Assembly (NCBI RefSeq): GCF_900167165.1
Contig: NZ_FUXM01000003.1
Span: forward strand, 62,001 to 126,000
From: Carboxydocella sporoproducens DSM 16521
Lineage (GTDB): Bacteria; Bacillota; GCA-003054495; Carboxydocellales; Carboxydocellaceae
Direction: 5' to 3'
DNA length: 64,000 nt
This document shows, piece by piece, positions 1 to 8,646 of this stretch. How positions within the stretch are numbered: position 1 is the first letter of the stretch; every line of letters begins with the position of its first letter. The notes beneath the pieces are model-generated. The model was not told where the DNA came from, ran no database searches, and worked only from the letters and a program-made list of their open reading frames with translations. The position numbers were made by a program, and so were the translations under genes.

Positions 1-2
1 TG

Positions 3-422
3 GAGGCCCGCAAGGCCATTGTGGAACGGTTTGCCCTTTTTGCGTTGGCTCTGGCCGGGTTGATTCTGTTCCTGGGAGCAGTTATGGTCTTGTTGACTAT
101 GTCTGGAGCAGTGAAGGAGAGAACCAGAGAAATCGGGATTTTACGGGCCATCGGGTACCGGCGCAGCCATATCATAACAATTATTTGCACCGAAGCAGCG
201 GTACTGGGGCTGGCGGCTGGCGTGGCTGGCTTTGGCAGTGGCACTTTGCTGGCTAGTCTGGGTGCCCCTCTGGTGGCCGGGATGGAAGTTCCGGTTCCCT
301 GGGACCCGCTGGTGGCTGTAATCAGTATGGGCGGTGCCCTGCTGTTAGGGCTGCTAGCAGCTTTTTGGCCGGCCTGGCAGGGTTCTCGACTGGATCCGGT
401 CACAGCTTTGCGGTATTTATAA
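3..422 (+). CDS. FtsX/MacB-type ABC transporter permease, C-terminal part (cut by window start)
   Basis: The open frame is entered from the left edge, so the true start lies outside the window. The visible part has a hydrophobic segment, then the conserved cytoplasmic stretch KERTREIGILRAIGYRR, two more hydrophobic segments and the family ending LDPVTALRYL. This is the C-terminal FtsX domain of MacB/LolCE-type permeases, which couple ATP hydrolysis to export or to movement of substrates from the membrane. It is followed at once by the matching ATPase and by a second permease with a closely similar C-terminus, so the two permeases probably pair. Substrate unknown. Confidence 0.9.
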   Translation, partial: EARKAIVERFALFALALAGLILFLGAVMVLLTMSGAVKERTREIGILRAIGYRRSHIITIICTEAAVLGLAAGVAGFGSGTLLASLGAPLVAGMEVPVPWDPLVAVISMGGALLLGLLAAFWPAWQGSRLDPVTALRYL

Positions 423-434
423 GGGGTGAAAGAG

Positions 435-1139
435 ATGGCTTTAATCAAGGCGGAAAAATTGCGTAAAGAGTATAGTAGCGGTGAGGATAAGGTTATAGCC
501 CTGGCGGAGGCCAGTTTCAATGTGGAAGCCGGAGAATTCCTGGGCATCATTGGGCCTTCCGGCTCAGGGAAAAGTACTTTGCTCAGCATTTTAGGGGGAT
601 TGAACCCACCTACATCGGGGAAGCTAGAAATAGATGGTATCGATGTTTACAGCCTGGACCAGGAGCAGCTGGCCGATTTTCGCAGCGAATATGTTGGTTT
701 TGTGTTCCAGCAGTTTCAGCTGTTGCCTTATCTGACCGCCCTGGAAAATGTTATGTTGCCTCTGGCCATCAGCGGCCGGCCCAAAGGGGAGCAACGGGAT
801 ATGGCCGCCCTGGTGCTGGAAAAAGTAGGACTGGGAAATAAACTGAATCGTTTGCCCAATCAGCTGTCCGGTGGTGAACAGGAACGGGTGGCCATCGCCA
901 GGGCTATAGTCAACCAGCCGCCGATTATTTTTGCTGATGAACCTACCGGGGCCCTGGATAGCAAAACCGGACAGGAAATAATGGAACTGTTTCAGGCATT
1001 GAATCGGGAAGGGCAGACCATTATTATGGTCACCCACAACTTAGAGACATTGAAATATATGCACCGGGCGCTGCTGATCCGTGATGGCCTGGTGGAAAAG
1101 GTGATAAAGCATGAATCTCTGGGATATTGCGCTCAATAA
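435..1139 (+). CDS. ABC transporter ATP-binding protein (MacB/LolD family)
   Basis: Nucleotide-binding subunit of the flanking permeases. Walker [10 protein letters not shown] sits near residue 43, followed by Q-loop [11 protein letters not shown], signature [14 protein letters not shown], Walker [14 protein letters not shown] and the switch His in MVTHN, which is the typical order of the LolD/MacB family. A GTG at 426 is in frame, but ATG 435 lies at a better distance from the AAGGGGTG at 421-428. The C-terminus overlaps the next gene by 29 bp, indicating translational coupling. The cargo (peptide, lipid or drug) cannot be told from the sequence. Confidence 0.93.
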   Translation: MALIKAEKLRKEYSSGEDKVIALAEASFNVEAGEFLGIIGPSGSGKSTLLSILGGLNPPTSGKLEIDGIDVYSLDQEQLADFRSEYVGFVFQQFQLLPYLTALENVMLPLAISGRPKGEQRDMAALVLEKVGLGNKLNRLPNQLSGGEQERVAIARAIVNQPPIIFADEPTGALDSKTGQEIMELFQALNREGQTIIMVTHNLETLKYMHRALLIRDGLVEKVIKHESLGYCAQ

Positions 1140-2274
1140 TTTGCGCCGCCGATTTCGTAAAACCCTGCTCATCCTGCTGGGGCTGGCTCTTGGAGTAGCT
1201 ACAGTTGTAGCCCTGCTGGCCATAACCTGGATGATGGAAACGGACCTCAGCCGCCAGCTGCGGGGCAATGGGACCCGGCTGGTGATTGTTCCCAGACAGG
1301 AGGAGTGGAACTATACCTATGGCGGGATGCCGGTGGGGGCAGAAGTAACCTATGAGGTAAAGCACTTACCCCTCTCGTTGTTGTCGGTTTTAGGTAAACA
1401 AAAAGAGCTGGAAGTTATTGCTCCCAAGTTCTTAGCCTCATTGCCGGTGGAGGGAGAGAACAATCTGGTAGTAGGGTTAAAATGGCAGGAAGAACGCCAG
1501 ATCCGCAATTACTGGCAGATCCAGGGTCAGTGGCCCCGGGCTGCCGGTGAAGCTGCAGCCGGTGCAGAATTGGCCAGGGCCAGAAACTGGCAAATAGGTC
1601 AGCGCCTTAAGGTGAAAGACCGGTGGGTGACACTTACCGGGATTCTGGCTGCCACTGGTCAGGAGGAGGACGGGCTGCTCTTCATGAACATTTCTGACCT
1701 GCAGGCAGTCGCCGGACAGACTGGAGCCTTGAGTTTTGTAGAGGTACTGGCTTTTCGCAATCAAGAGACCAGTATGGCAGAACAGGAGGAGCTGCGTTCG
1801 AGGCTGGCGTCCCTATTGCCGGATACAGAAGTGCGCTTGCTGCGGCAGGTGGAGACAGCCCGGCTGGAACTGCTGGAGCGGGTGAAAAAATTTGGCCTGC
1901 TGATAACCCTGCTGGTAGTATTGGTGGCTGGAATGATGGTAATAGCCAACCAGTTAGCCTCAGTTAAAGAGCGGACCAGGGAAATCGGTATATTGCGGGC
2001 CATCGGGTACCGTCAACAGCATATTATCCGCATCTTCTTGCTGGAAGCGGCGCTTTTGTGTTCCCTGGGCGCTGTGGCAGGCTACTGGCTGGGCATCCTG
2101 GCAGCCAGATTGGTCTTACCCAGGTTGGTGGCAGGACTGGAACTTACTGCCTGGTACCCACAGCTAGCTTTAATGATGCTGGCAGGTGCTATCTTCCTGG
2201 GCCTGGCGGCTGGTTACTGGCCAGCCCGGCAAGGGGCAAAATTGGACCCGGCAGAGGCTTTACGCTACCTCTGA
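1111..2274 (+). CDS. FtsX/MacB-type ABC transporter permease
   Basis: Full-length permease of 387 residues. One N-terminal membrane segment (about residues 15-40) is followed by a large extracytoplasmic domain (about 45-250, the MacB periplasmic core-like part) and three C-terminal segments carrying the FtsX motif KERTREIGILRAIGYRQQH and the ending LDPAEALRYL. The ending is nearly the same as in the truncated permease at the window start, pointing to an old duplication and a heterodimeric transporter around one ATPase. It starts inside the ATPase gene. Confidence 0.92.
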   Translation: MNLWDIALNNLRRRFRKTLLILLGLALGVATVVALLAITWMMETDLSRQLRGNGTRLVIVPRQEEWNYTYGGMPVGAEVTYEVKHLPLSLLSVLGKQKELEVIAPKFLASLPVEGENNLVVGLKWQEERQIRNYWQIQGQWPRAAGEAAAGAELARARNWQIGQRLKVKDRWVTLTGILAATGQEEDGLLFMNISDLQAVAGQTGALSFVEVLAFRNQETSMAEQEELRSRLASLLPDTEVRLLRQVETARLELLERVKKFGLLITLLVVLVAGMMVIANQLASVKERTREIGILRAIGYRQQHIIRIFLLEAALLCSLGAVAGYWLGILAARLVLPRLVAGLELTAWYPQLALMMLAGAIFLGLAAGYWPARQGAKLDPAEALRYL

Positions 2275-2311
2275 GCATATGCTAAGATATATGCGGAAGG
2301 AGGTTATTGCC

Positions 2312-2674
2312 ATGGTCAATGTCTATGACAAGGCCTATGAGCTGGCCCGGGCATTAAAAGCATCTCCTGAATTTTTGAGCTATACTAAAATTAAAGAAAA
2401 ACTGGAAAAAGATAAGGAAACCTGGCAGCGGATTGTAGATTTTCGCCAGAAACAGCTGGAAATCCAGGCCAGGCAGTTACAGGGGCAAAAAATTGAGGAG
2501 GAATTGAGCCAGCTCCAGAATCTCTTTAACCTGCTGGCGGCTAACCGGGATATTGCGGAATTTTTTCAGGCAGAATATGCTTTTAGCCGGCTGATGTTTG
2601 ATATTCAGAAGATCATTGGAGAAGCAGTGGGCCTGGATATGGACTGGGAAAAACAGATGAAAACCGGAAGCTAA
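2312..2674 (+). CDS. YlbF/YmcA-family protein
   Basis: A 120-residue, largely helical and charged protein beginning MVNVYDKAYELARALKAS, matching the YlbF/YmcA (Com_YlbF) family. In Bacillus subtilis, YlbF, YmcA and YaaT form an Fe-S-carrying complex that affects RNase Y and Spo0A phosphorylation. The ATG at 2312 is preceded by AAGGAGG at 2297-2303, better than any upstream start. Which paralogue of the family this is cannot be told. A terminator overlaps its stop. Confidence 0.8.
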   Translation: MVNVYDKAYELARALKASPEFLSYTKIKEKLEKDKETWQRIVDFRQKQLEIQARQLQGQKIEEELSQLQNLFNLLAANRDIAEFFQAEYAFSRLMFDIQKIIGEAVGLDMDWEKQMKTGS

Positions 2675-2694
2675 AGCTTTCGGTTTGTTTTTTT
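2661..2694 (+). terminator. Intrinsic terminator after the YlbF-like gene
   Basis: Stem AAACCGgAAGC / GCTTtCGGTTT with a TAAA loop, followed by a run of T. It overlaps the last codons and the stop of the YlbF-like gene and separates it from bshC. Confidence 0.8.
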
Positions 2695-2748
2695 CTGGCC
2701 CCGGTGCTAAAATTTGATTATAACATCAGTTGGAAAAGAGGGCTTTGG

Positions 2749-4326
2749 ATGAAGAAAAGAACCATTGCTGAGCATTACATACATGATTTTGCTAGCCTGG
2801 CCTGGAGGTTTGACCTGGACTGGCGCCAGCCCCAGCACTGGCGGCAGCAGTTGAAACGGGTGATTGACAGTTATCGGCTGGGGACGGTGGTTAGTGAGCC
2901 TCTGGCCCGCTTTCAACGGGAACTGGGAGCCGGAGAAAAAGCGGTAGAAAATGCTCGCTCCCTGGCGGAACGGGGTACGGTGGCCATAGTTACCGGCCAG
3001 CAGGCTGGACTGGCTACCGGTCCCCTTTATACCATTTACAAGGCACTGGCTGTACTCAAAGCAGCCCGGGAGCTGGCTGAGCGGGAACAGAGTAAGGTAA
3101 TCCCTGTTTTCTGGCTGGCCAGTGAGGACCATGACTGGCTGGAAATCAATCACTGTTACTGGCCCGGGCGGCAGTGGCGCTGGCCCGATCCGCCCGGAGC
3201 TGGACGCAAGCCGGCGGGGCTGCTGGCTATGACGATGGCGATGGAACAGACCATCTGGGAGATGATTCGCTGTTTGCCGGAAGGAACAGGACGGACGGAA
3301 ACGGGGGAATGGCTGGCAGCGGCTCTCAAGGGGGCGGGGTCACCTGCTGGCTGGGTTGCGCGCCTGCTGGCTCGCTTGCTGGGAGAGCAGGGTCTGGTGA
3401 TCGTAGACCCCATGTTGCCGGAACTGCGCCAGGCTTTACAACCCTTCTGGCAGGAGACCCTGGCCAAAGGGGCAGAGATTCCCGCCTTAATCTGTCAGGC
3501 GGGAGAGCAGCTGGCTGCTGCCGGCTGGCAACCGGCTCTAGCAATGGCTCCAGACCGGACCGGCTTGTTCTATCTGCAGAATGACGAGAGGATTGCCCTG
3601 ACGCTACAGGAATTGACCTTCGGCCTGGAGCTGGCTGTCCAGGAACCGGTGCGCCTCAGCTGCAGTGTGGCTACCCGACCGCTGGCCCAGGACCGGCTGC
3701 TGCCAACAGTAGCCTATGTAGCAGGACCGGGAGAGCTGGCCTACTACGCTCAGTTGCGGGAGGTCTATCACCTGTTTGGCCAGACCATGCCCATTTTATT
3801 GCCCCGCTGGAGTGTGACACTGGTGGAACCCGAGCAGAAGAAGGTACTGAACCAGTGGCAGCTGTCCCTGCCAGAGCTGGCTGAACTGGAGCAGCAGGAA
3901 ATTGACCTTCGCCTGGCCAGTCGGGCAGGGTGGAATCATGAACAGTTACTGGCAGATTTGCGGGAGCGCTGGCAGAAAGAACATGCTGAGCTTTTCACCC
4001 ATCTGGCTCAATTGGAGCCAGAACTGGAACTACTGCAGGCCAGGAACTGGAATTATATTTCTTATCAGCTGGATTATTTAAAAGGCAAAGTGGAGCAGAA
4101 GTTGCGGCGGCAATACCGTCAGCAGATAGATGCTTTGCTAGCGGCCCGCCAGACCCTCTGGCCGGGAGGAAAAAGGCAGGAACGGGTGTTGAATCTGACC
4201 TGGTTTTTGAGCCGCTGGGGTAAAGGCTGGCTGCATCATTTACTGCATGCACCTCTTGATTGGGGGCAACACTACTATCTGGAACTGGGAGGCAGTGAAG
4301 ATGGATATCATCTATACCAGGGATAG
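2749..4326 (+). CDS. bshC: Bacillithiol biosynthesis cysteine-adding enzyme BshC
   Basis: BshC is the putative ligase that adds cysteine to glucosaminyl-malate, the last step of bacillithiol synthesis. The 525-residue product has the family length and motifs: VTGQQAGLATGPLYTIYKA near residue 80, FWLASEDHDWLEIN near 120, a central nucleotide-binding-like fold and a C-terminal coiled coil (roughly 375-470) ending YHLYQG. ATG 2749 follows an AAAGAGGG site and fits the family N-terminus better than the upstream ATT/ATG frame. The gene overlaps bshB1 by 26 bp. Confidence 0.95.
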   Translation: MKKRTIAEHYIHDFASLAWRFDLDWRQPQHWRQQLKRVIDSYRLGTVVSEPLARFQRELGAGEKAVENARSLAERGTVAIVTGQQAGLATGPLYTIYKALAVLKAARELAEREQSKVIPVFWLASEDHDWLEINHCYWPGRQWRWPDPPGAGRKPAGLLAMTMAMEQTIWEMIRCLPEGTGRTETGEWLAAALKGAGSPAGWVARLLARLLGEQGLVIVDPMLPELRQALQPFWQETLAKGAEIPALICQAGEQLAAAGWQPALAMAPDRTGLFYLQNDERIALTLQELTFGLELAVQEPVRLSCSVATRPLAQDRLLPTVAYVAGPGELAYYAQLREVYHLFGQTMPILLPRWSVTLVEPEQKKVLNQWQLSLPELAELEQQEIDLRLASRAGWNHEQLLADLRERWQKEHAELFTHLAQLEPELELLQARNWNYISYQLDYLKGKVEQKLRRQYRQQIDALLAARQTLWPGGKRQERVLNLTWFLSRWGKGWLHHLLHAPLDWGQHYYLELGGSEDGYHLYQG

Positions 4327-5038
4327 GGAAGCAGCTTTAGTAGAGGTAGAGGCTCTGGTAGTAGGACCTCATCCTGATGATGCGGAAATCGGCTCTGGTG
4401 GGCTAATGGCCCGCTGGGGCAAAGAAGGGATAAAATTCGGCATTGCCGATTTGACCCGTGGGGAGCAGGGAACTAATGGAACAGTGGAGGAAAGACGGGA
4501 AGAAAGCCGGAGGGCAGCAGAAATCTTGGGAGCCACCTGGCGGATCAATTTGCAGTTACCGGACGGAGGGCTGGCGCTGGACCCGGAACAGGTAGCGGCC
4601 CTGGTGCGCCTCATACGGCAAGTCAGGCCCCGCCTGTTGCTGGTGCCTTACTGGGAAGATCGCCATCCTGATCACCGGGCAGCCAGCCAGCTGGCCGAAC
4701 GGGCCCATTTCGAGGCTGGATTGCGCAAGGTGCTGCCGGAACTGGAGCCTTACCGGCCCCGGGAAATAGTTTACTATTTCATCAACCGGGAAACGGATCC
4801 ATCATTTATCATAGATATCAGTGAGGAGTATGAAACCAAACGGGAAGCGGTACTGGCTCATCGTTCCCAGTTTTTTCGGGAAAATCGCTGGCTGCCGACC
4901 AGATTAAATGGACATTTTCCCTATTTGATCGAGACCCGCTGTCGCTTCTGGGGGGCAAAAATTGGTGCTGAATTCGGGGAAGGATTTCTGGTTAAAAATC
5001 CCCTGGTCCTGACAGATCCGCTGGAAATATGGAGGTAA
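4301..5038 (+). CDS. bshB1: PIG-L family deacetylase, probable bacillithiol BshB1
   Basis: Zinc-dependent LmbE/PIG-L amidohydrolase that removes the N-acetyl group from GlcNAc-malate. The zinc motif GPHPDDAEIGSGG lies near residue 22, and the later HPDH motif (YWEDRHPDHRAASQLAE) supplies the third ligand. The position between bshC and bshA points to the bacillithiol enzyme rather than a generic deacetylase. ATG 4301 is preceded by GGGAGG and sits inside the end of bshC; the stop is 3 bp before bshA. Confidence 0.93.
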   Translation: MDIIYTRDREAALVEVEALVVGPHPDDAEIGSGGLMARWGKEGIKFGIADLTRGEQGTNGTVEERREESRRAAEILGATWRINLQLPDGGLALDPEQVAALVRLIRQVRPRLLLVPYWEDRHPDHRAASQLAERAHFEAGLRKVLPELEPYRPREIVYYFINRETDPSFIIDISEEYETKREAVLAHRSQFFRENRWLPTRLNGHFPYLIETRCRFWGAKIGAEFGEGFLVKNPLVLTDPLEIWR

Positions 5039-5041
5039 GGA

Positions 5042-6187
5042 ATGAAGATTGGCATTGTTTGTTATCCGTCATATGGTGGAAGTGGTGTAGTAGCTACCGA
5101 ACTGGCAGAAGCCCTGGCTGAACGGGGGCATGAGGTGCATATTATCAGTTATGAGCGACCCTTTCGTTTGCGCAGTTTTCATCAAAATCTTTTCCTGCAT
5201 GAAGTTACAGCGGTAGATTATCCGGTGTTCAAATTCCCCCCGTATGATCTGGCCCTGGCCGGCACCATTTATGAAGTGGCCAGAACGAAGGGTCTGGATC
5301 TGGTACATGCCCATTATGCCATTCCTCATGCTGTTAGTGCCTATTTGGCCAAAGCCATGCTGGCTCAGGAGCGGAATTTGCCTTTGGTCACTACCTTGCA
5401 TGGGACAGATATTACAGTGGTGGGACAGGAACCGCAGCTTTATGAAGTGGTGCGCTTTTCCCTGCAGGCCAGTGATGGGGTAACCGCTGTATCCAGGGCC
5501 CTGGCCGAGGAGGCTGCGGGAGTTTTTGGCTATCAGCAGCCCATTGAGGTGATATACAACTTCGTTGACCCGGAAATCTACCGGCGTCAGTTCTGTCCGG
5601 CCCGGCGGGCTTTTTATGCCCGGCCTGACGAGAAGATCCTTTGCCATATCTCCAATTTCCGTGAAGTCAAGCGCATTCCTGATGTGCTGCGGATTTTTGC
5701 CCTGGTCAACCGACAGGTACCCTCCCGGTTGTTGCTGATCGGGGATGGGCCGGAACGGAGTGCCGCCCAGTACCTGGCCCAGGAGCTGGGCGTTCTGGAG
5801 CGGGTGCATTTTCTGGGCAAGCAGGAATTTGTTGTACCGCTATTATCCATCAGTGACCTCTTTTTACTGCCTTCTGCCAAGGAGAGTTTTGGCCTGGCGG
5901 CGCTGGAGGCCATGGCCTGTGAAGTGCCGGTGGTGACCACAAACACCGGTGGGCTGCCGGAAGTGGTTACAGATGGAGTGACTGGCATCATCGAACCGGT
6001 GGGGGCGGTGGAAGCCATGGCCCGGCGGGCCATAGCCCTCCTGCAGAATGAGGAAGAACATCGTCGGATGGCTGAAGCAGCCCGCCAGCAGGCTCTGAAC
6101 CGTTTCAGGGAAAAAGAGATTGTAACTTGTTATGAAAACTACTATCTGGGCATTTTGCGCAACACCCTTTCCCGGGGACAGTCATAA
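5042..6187 (+). CDS. bshA: N-acetyl-alpha-D-glucosaminyl L-malate synthase BshA
   Basis: GT4-type glycosyltransferase that joins N-acetylglucosamine from UDP-GlcNAc to L-malate, the first step of bacillithiol synthesis. The 381-residue protein begins KIGIVCYPSYGGSGVVATEL, the BshA N-terminal glycine-rich loop, has LVTTLHGTDITVVG in the acceptor domain and the GT4 motif ESFGLAALEAMACEVPVV near residue 280. AGGTAAGG precedes the ATG. With bshC and bshB1 it completes the known pathway within one operon. Confidence 0.96.
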   Translation: MKIGIVCYPSYGGSGVVATELAEALAERGHEVHIISYERPFRLRSFHQNLFLHEVTAVDYPVFKFPPYDLALAGTIYEVARTKGLDLVHAHYAIPHAVSAYLAKAMLAQERNLPLVTTLHGTDITVVGQEPQLYEVVRFSLQASDGVTAVSRALAEEAAGVFGYQQPIEVIYNFVDPEIYRRQFCPARRAFYARPDEKILCHISNFREVKRIPDVLRIFALVNRQVPSRLLLIGDGPERSAAQYLAQELGVLERVHFLGKQEFVVPLLSISDLFLLPSAKESFGLAALEAMACEVPVVTTNTGGLPEVVTDGVTGIIEPVGAVEAMARRAIALLQNEEEHRRMAEAARQQALNRFREKEIVTCYENYYLGILRNTLSRGQS

Positions 6188-6225
6188 AATGAGTTAGACC
6201 CACCCCCGGGAGGAGGGAGAAAAAA

Positions 6226-6840
6226 TTGGCTGTACGCACCCTGATCTGTGCTGAACCCTTGAGCAGCCACTGGGATGGAAAACAGCGGCATCCAGAGACC
6301 GGCTGGACCTTGCTGGCGGTGGTGCGGGACTTGCCTCAACTGGCTGTGGTTATCCGCGAGAAAAAGCCCGACCTGCTCTTGCTCAATGTGGATTTGCCTG
6401 GTTTAAATATGCTCAAATCAGTAAGGTTACTGCGGGAAATGCAACCACAGATTACCTATATTGTCATCTTTTTTGGGGGAGAGCAGCAGGTTATCTATAT
6501 TGAAGGCGAGAACCTGGGCGAAAAGGCTTTGCAGAAAGCGCTGGCAGGAGAGGGGGTCCGTTATCCCGAATTCACCTGCAAGCTATTGCAGGAATTTGAA
6601 CAGCTTTCCCTGTTATTGCCAACTACCCTGCTGGGCACTGGCCTGAGCAGTCTCAGTCGCCGCGAGATTGAAGTCCTGTCCCTGCTGGCTAAAGGCTATA
6701 CCGATAAGGAAATCGCTGGTTTTCTCATCATTTCCGAAAAAACAGTGCGCAATCATATCCGCAATATCAAACAAAAATTACGGGCCAAAAACCGGACCCA
6801 GCTGGTTTTGCTGGCCCTGCAAAATGGATTATCCAGTTAA
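6226..6840 (+). CDS. LuxR/NarL-family regulator with degenerate receiver domain
   Basis: Cytoplasmic DNA-binding regulator of 204 residues. The C-terminus is a clear LuxR helix-turn-helix (LSRREIEVLSLLAKGYTDKE, then SEKTVRNHIRNIKQKL). The N-terminal half is receiver-like, but the expected phosphoacceptor in the LLLDxxMPG motif is Asn54 (LLLNVDLPG), and the usual acidic pair near the N-terminus is not evident, so phosphorylation-independent action is likely. The start is TTG 6226 behind GGGAGGAGGGAG. No partner kinase is nearby; targets unknown. Confidence 0.82.
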   Translation: MAVRTLICAEPLSSHWDGKQRHPETGWTLLAVVRDLPQLAVVIREKKPDLLLLNVDLPGLNMLKSVRLLREMQPQITYIVIFFGGEQQVIYIEGENLGEKALQKALAGEGVRYPEFTCKLLQEFEQLSLLLPTTLLGTGLSSLSRREIEVLSLLAKGYTDKEIAGFLIISEKTVRNHIRNIKQKLRAKNRTQLVLLALQNGLSS

Positions 6841-6865
6841 AAACAGGCGCAGGCCTGTTTTTTTC
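6841..6865 (+). terminator. Intrinsic terminator after the LuxR-type gene
   Basis: Stem AAACAGGC / GCCTGTTT with a GCAG loop and a T run, starting right after the stop codon. Confidence 0.88.
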
Positions 6866-6907
6866 TTGCCCTTCCCGGTCATAATAACAGCTGAGGTGGT
6901 TGGAAAC

Positions 6908-7633
6908 ATGCGCAAACAAGTAACGGATTATCAGCGCTGGATTACTGTGGCCCTGGTGATTGTCGGTTATCTGGCTATGACCCAGTTTCGCACTGTACAA
7001 ACAGCCACAGGAGTAGAACCCTCCAAACTGCGCAGTGAATCCATTCTAACAACCCTGGTTCAGGTGGAACAGGACAACTATGCCCTGCAGAGGGAGAGTG
7101 CTGATTTACAGCAACGGATTCGACAATTTGAGCAAGCGAAAAACATCAATGAAGCCCTGATGCGGGAAAAACAGGAAGCGGAGCTACGAGCTGGCCTGAC
7201 CGGACTGAAGGGGCCCGGTATGACGGTGGTGCTGTCAGACAGCCAGCTGCCCAGGGAAGCGGGGATTGATCCCAATAATTATTATATCCATGAATCCTTT
7301 TTGCGTTCAGTGGTCAATGCCTTCTGGACAGGCGGGGCAGAGGGGGTGGCCATTAATGGCCAGAGACTGATCAGCACCAGTGAAATCTTCTGCGGTGGTA
7401 CCACTATTTTTATCAATGGTGAAAATGTTGCTCCGCCCTATGTGATTCAGGCTATCGGTGATCCCCGGGCCTTGCGCACTTCCCTGGATATTGATGCCCT
7501 GCCATTGCTGACCAACTTGCAGCGGGATTATGGCATCGGCCTGGATGTGCGGGAGGAAAAGGAAATCCGGCTGCCGCCCTATCAGAAGAAGGTGGATTTC
7601 AAGTACGCCCGGCCGGTGAGAGAGGGGGAATAA
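6908..7633 (+). CDS. DUF881 family membrane-anchored protein (first copy)
   Basis: A 241-residue protein with one N-terminal membrane segment (about residues 12-28), a coiled coil (about 50-95) and a DUF881 domain containing GLKGPGMTVVLSD and GAEGVAINGQRLISTSEI. DUF881 proteins (YlxW/YlxX group) are usually found near division and sporulation clusters of Firmicutes; their biochemical role is not settled. ATG 6908 has GAGGTGG upstream. It is followed 2 bp later by a second DUF881 gene. Confidence 0.85.
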   Translation: MRKQVTDYQRWITVALVIVGYLAMTQFRTVQTATGVEPSKLRSESILTTLVQVEQDNYALQRESADLQQRIRQFEQAKNINEALMREKQEAELRAGLTGLKGPGMTVVLSDSQLPREAGIDPNNYYIHESFLRSVVNAFWTGGAEGVAINGQRLISTSEIFCGGTTIFINGENVAPPYVIQAIGDPRALRTSLDIDALPLLTNLQRDYGIGLDVREEKEIRLPPYQKKVDFKYARPVREGE

Positions 7634-7635
7634 GG

Positions 7636-8334
7636 ATGAGAACGGAAATCTGGGCCCGGGTGGCACTGGTGGCCCTCTGTCTGGGGATTTTGCTGGGAGT
7701 GGAAATCCGCACCGCCCGGGAAGTGAGGGAAATGGAGGCCAAATCCCAGGTGCGCTATCGTTCGATGCTGCAGCTGCTGGAAAAAGCTCAGACCAGACAC
7801 CGGGAATTGGTTAAGGAAGTAAAGAAACTGAAAAAACGCATCAGCGATTTTGAACGGGGAGCGGTGGTGAGTGCCCGGACCCGGGAAATGATGGATGCAA
7901 CCGAAAAAGCGCGGATGCTGGCAGGGGAAAAGGCAGTGGAAGGCCCGGGGATAGTGATTCAGATTGATGATCGGCAGGGGTCAACTACCATTATCTATTC
8001 CGGGGATTTGCAGGATTTTATCAATATACTCCGTTTTGCCGGAGCAGAGGCTATTGCCGTCAATGGCCAGCGAATTGTGGGCACTACCGCTGTTCATGAG
8101 GCCGGACAAAACCTGCTGATCAACAAGGTACCGGTGAACCGGCGGGAGGGGGTGCCCTATGAGATTATGGCTATTGGTCCCCCTGACCGGCTGGAAAGCT
8201 ATATTAAAACTACCTACGGGCTGTGGAAAGACCTGGAGGCAGCGGGAGTGCGTCTGACTCTGACCCGCCAGGAAAGATTGTTGCTCCCTGCCTATAAAGG
8301 TGGCTATCTCTTCCGTTATGGCATTGCATTCTGA
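7636..8334 (+). CDS. DUF881 family membrane-anchored protein (second copy)
   Basis: 232 residues with the same plan as its neighbour: a membrane segment (about 7-24), a coiled coil (about 35-75) and a DUF881 core with VEGPGIVIQIDDRQG and GAEAIAVNGQRIVGTTAV. The tandem arrangement with 2-bp spacing suggests that the two products act together at the membrane. ATG 7636 is preceded by AAGG close to the previous stop. Function not established for the family. Confidence 0.85.
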   Translation: MRTEIWARVALVALCLGILLGVEIRTAREVREMEAKSQVRYRSMLQLLEKAQTRHRELVKEVKKLKKRISDFERGAVVSARTREMMDATEKARMLAGEKAVEGPGIVIQIDDRQGSTTIIYSGDLQDFINILRFAGAEAIAVNGQRIVGTTAVHEAGQNLLINKVPVNRREGVPYEIMAIGPPDRLESYIKTTYGLWKDLEAAGVRLTLTRQERLLLPAYKGGYLFRYGIAF

Positions 8335-8378
8335 GTCTGCCTATGGTAGAATTTTTCTTGAAAGGAGGCATGGTTCAA

Positions 8379-8579
8379 ATGAAAATCACTAAAGAAATGG
8401 GCATTGGTGAAGTAGTTGCCAAATATCCGCAAACTATCCCCGTATTTCAAGCTCATGGCATGGGTTGTTTTGGCTGCGCTGCGGCGCGTTTCGAAAATAT
8501 CGAACAGGGTGCTCTTGCTCATGGCATAGACGTGGAAAAACTGATGCGGGATCTCAATGAAGCCGTTGAAAAGGCTTAA
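8379..8579 (+). CDS. DUF1858 domain protein
   Basis: Small (66-residue) protein with the DUF1858 pattern: a short N-terminal strand, a helix containing VVAKYPQTIPVFQAHGMGC, a FGCAAA motif and a C-terminal helix. Proteins with this domain often carry the two cysteines seen here (C-x2-C) and occur near hybrid-cluster and iron-sulfur proteins in anaerobes; function is unknown. ATG 8379 lies 10 nt behind AGGAGG; ATG 8370 is too close to it. Confidence 0.85.
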   Translation: MKITKEMGIGEVVAKYPQTIPVFQAHGMGCFGCAAARFENIEQGALAHGIDVEKLMRDLNEAVEKA

Positions 8580-8596
8580 TTAAAAGCAAGCGGCGG

Positions 8597-8624
8597 GAAA
8601 GAGGCGAAAGGCCTCTTTTCTTTT
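8597..8624 (+). terminator. Intrinsic terminator after the DUF1858 gene
   Basis: Stem AAAGAGGC / GCCTCTTT with a GAAAG loop, followed by TTCTTTT, between the DUF1858 gene and sfsA. Confidence 0.82.
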
Positions 8625-8646
8625 ATAACAAAACGGAGTGGAAAAA

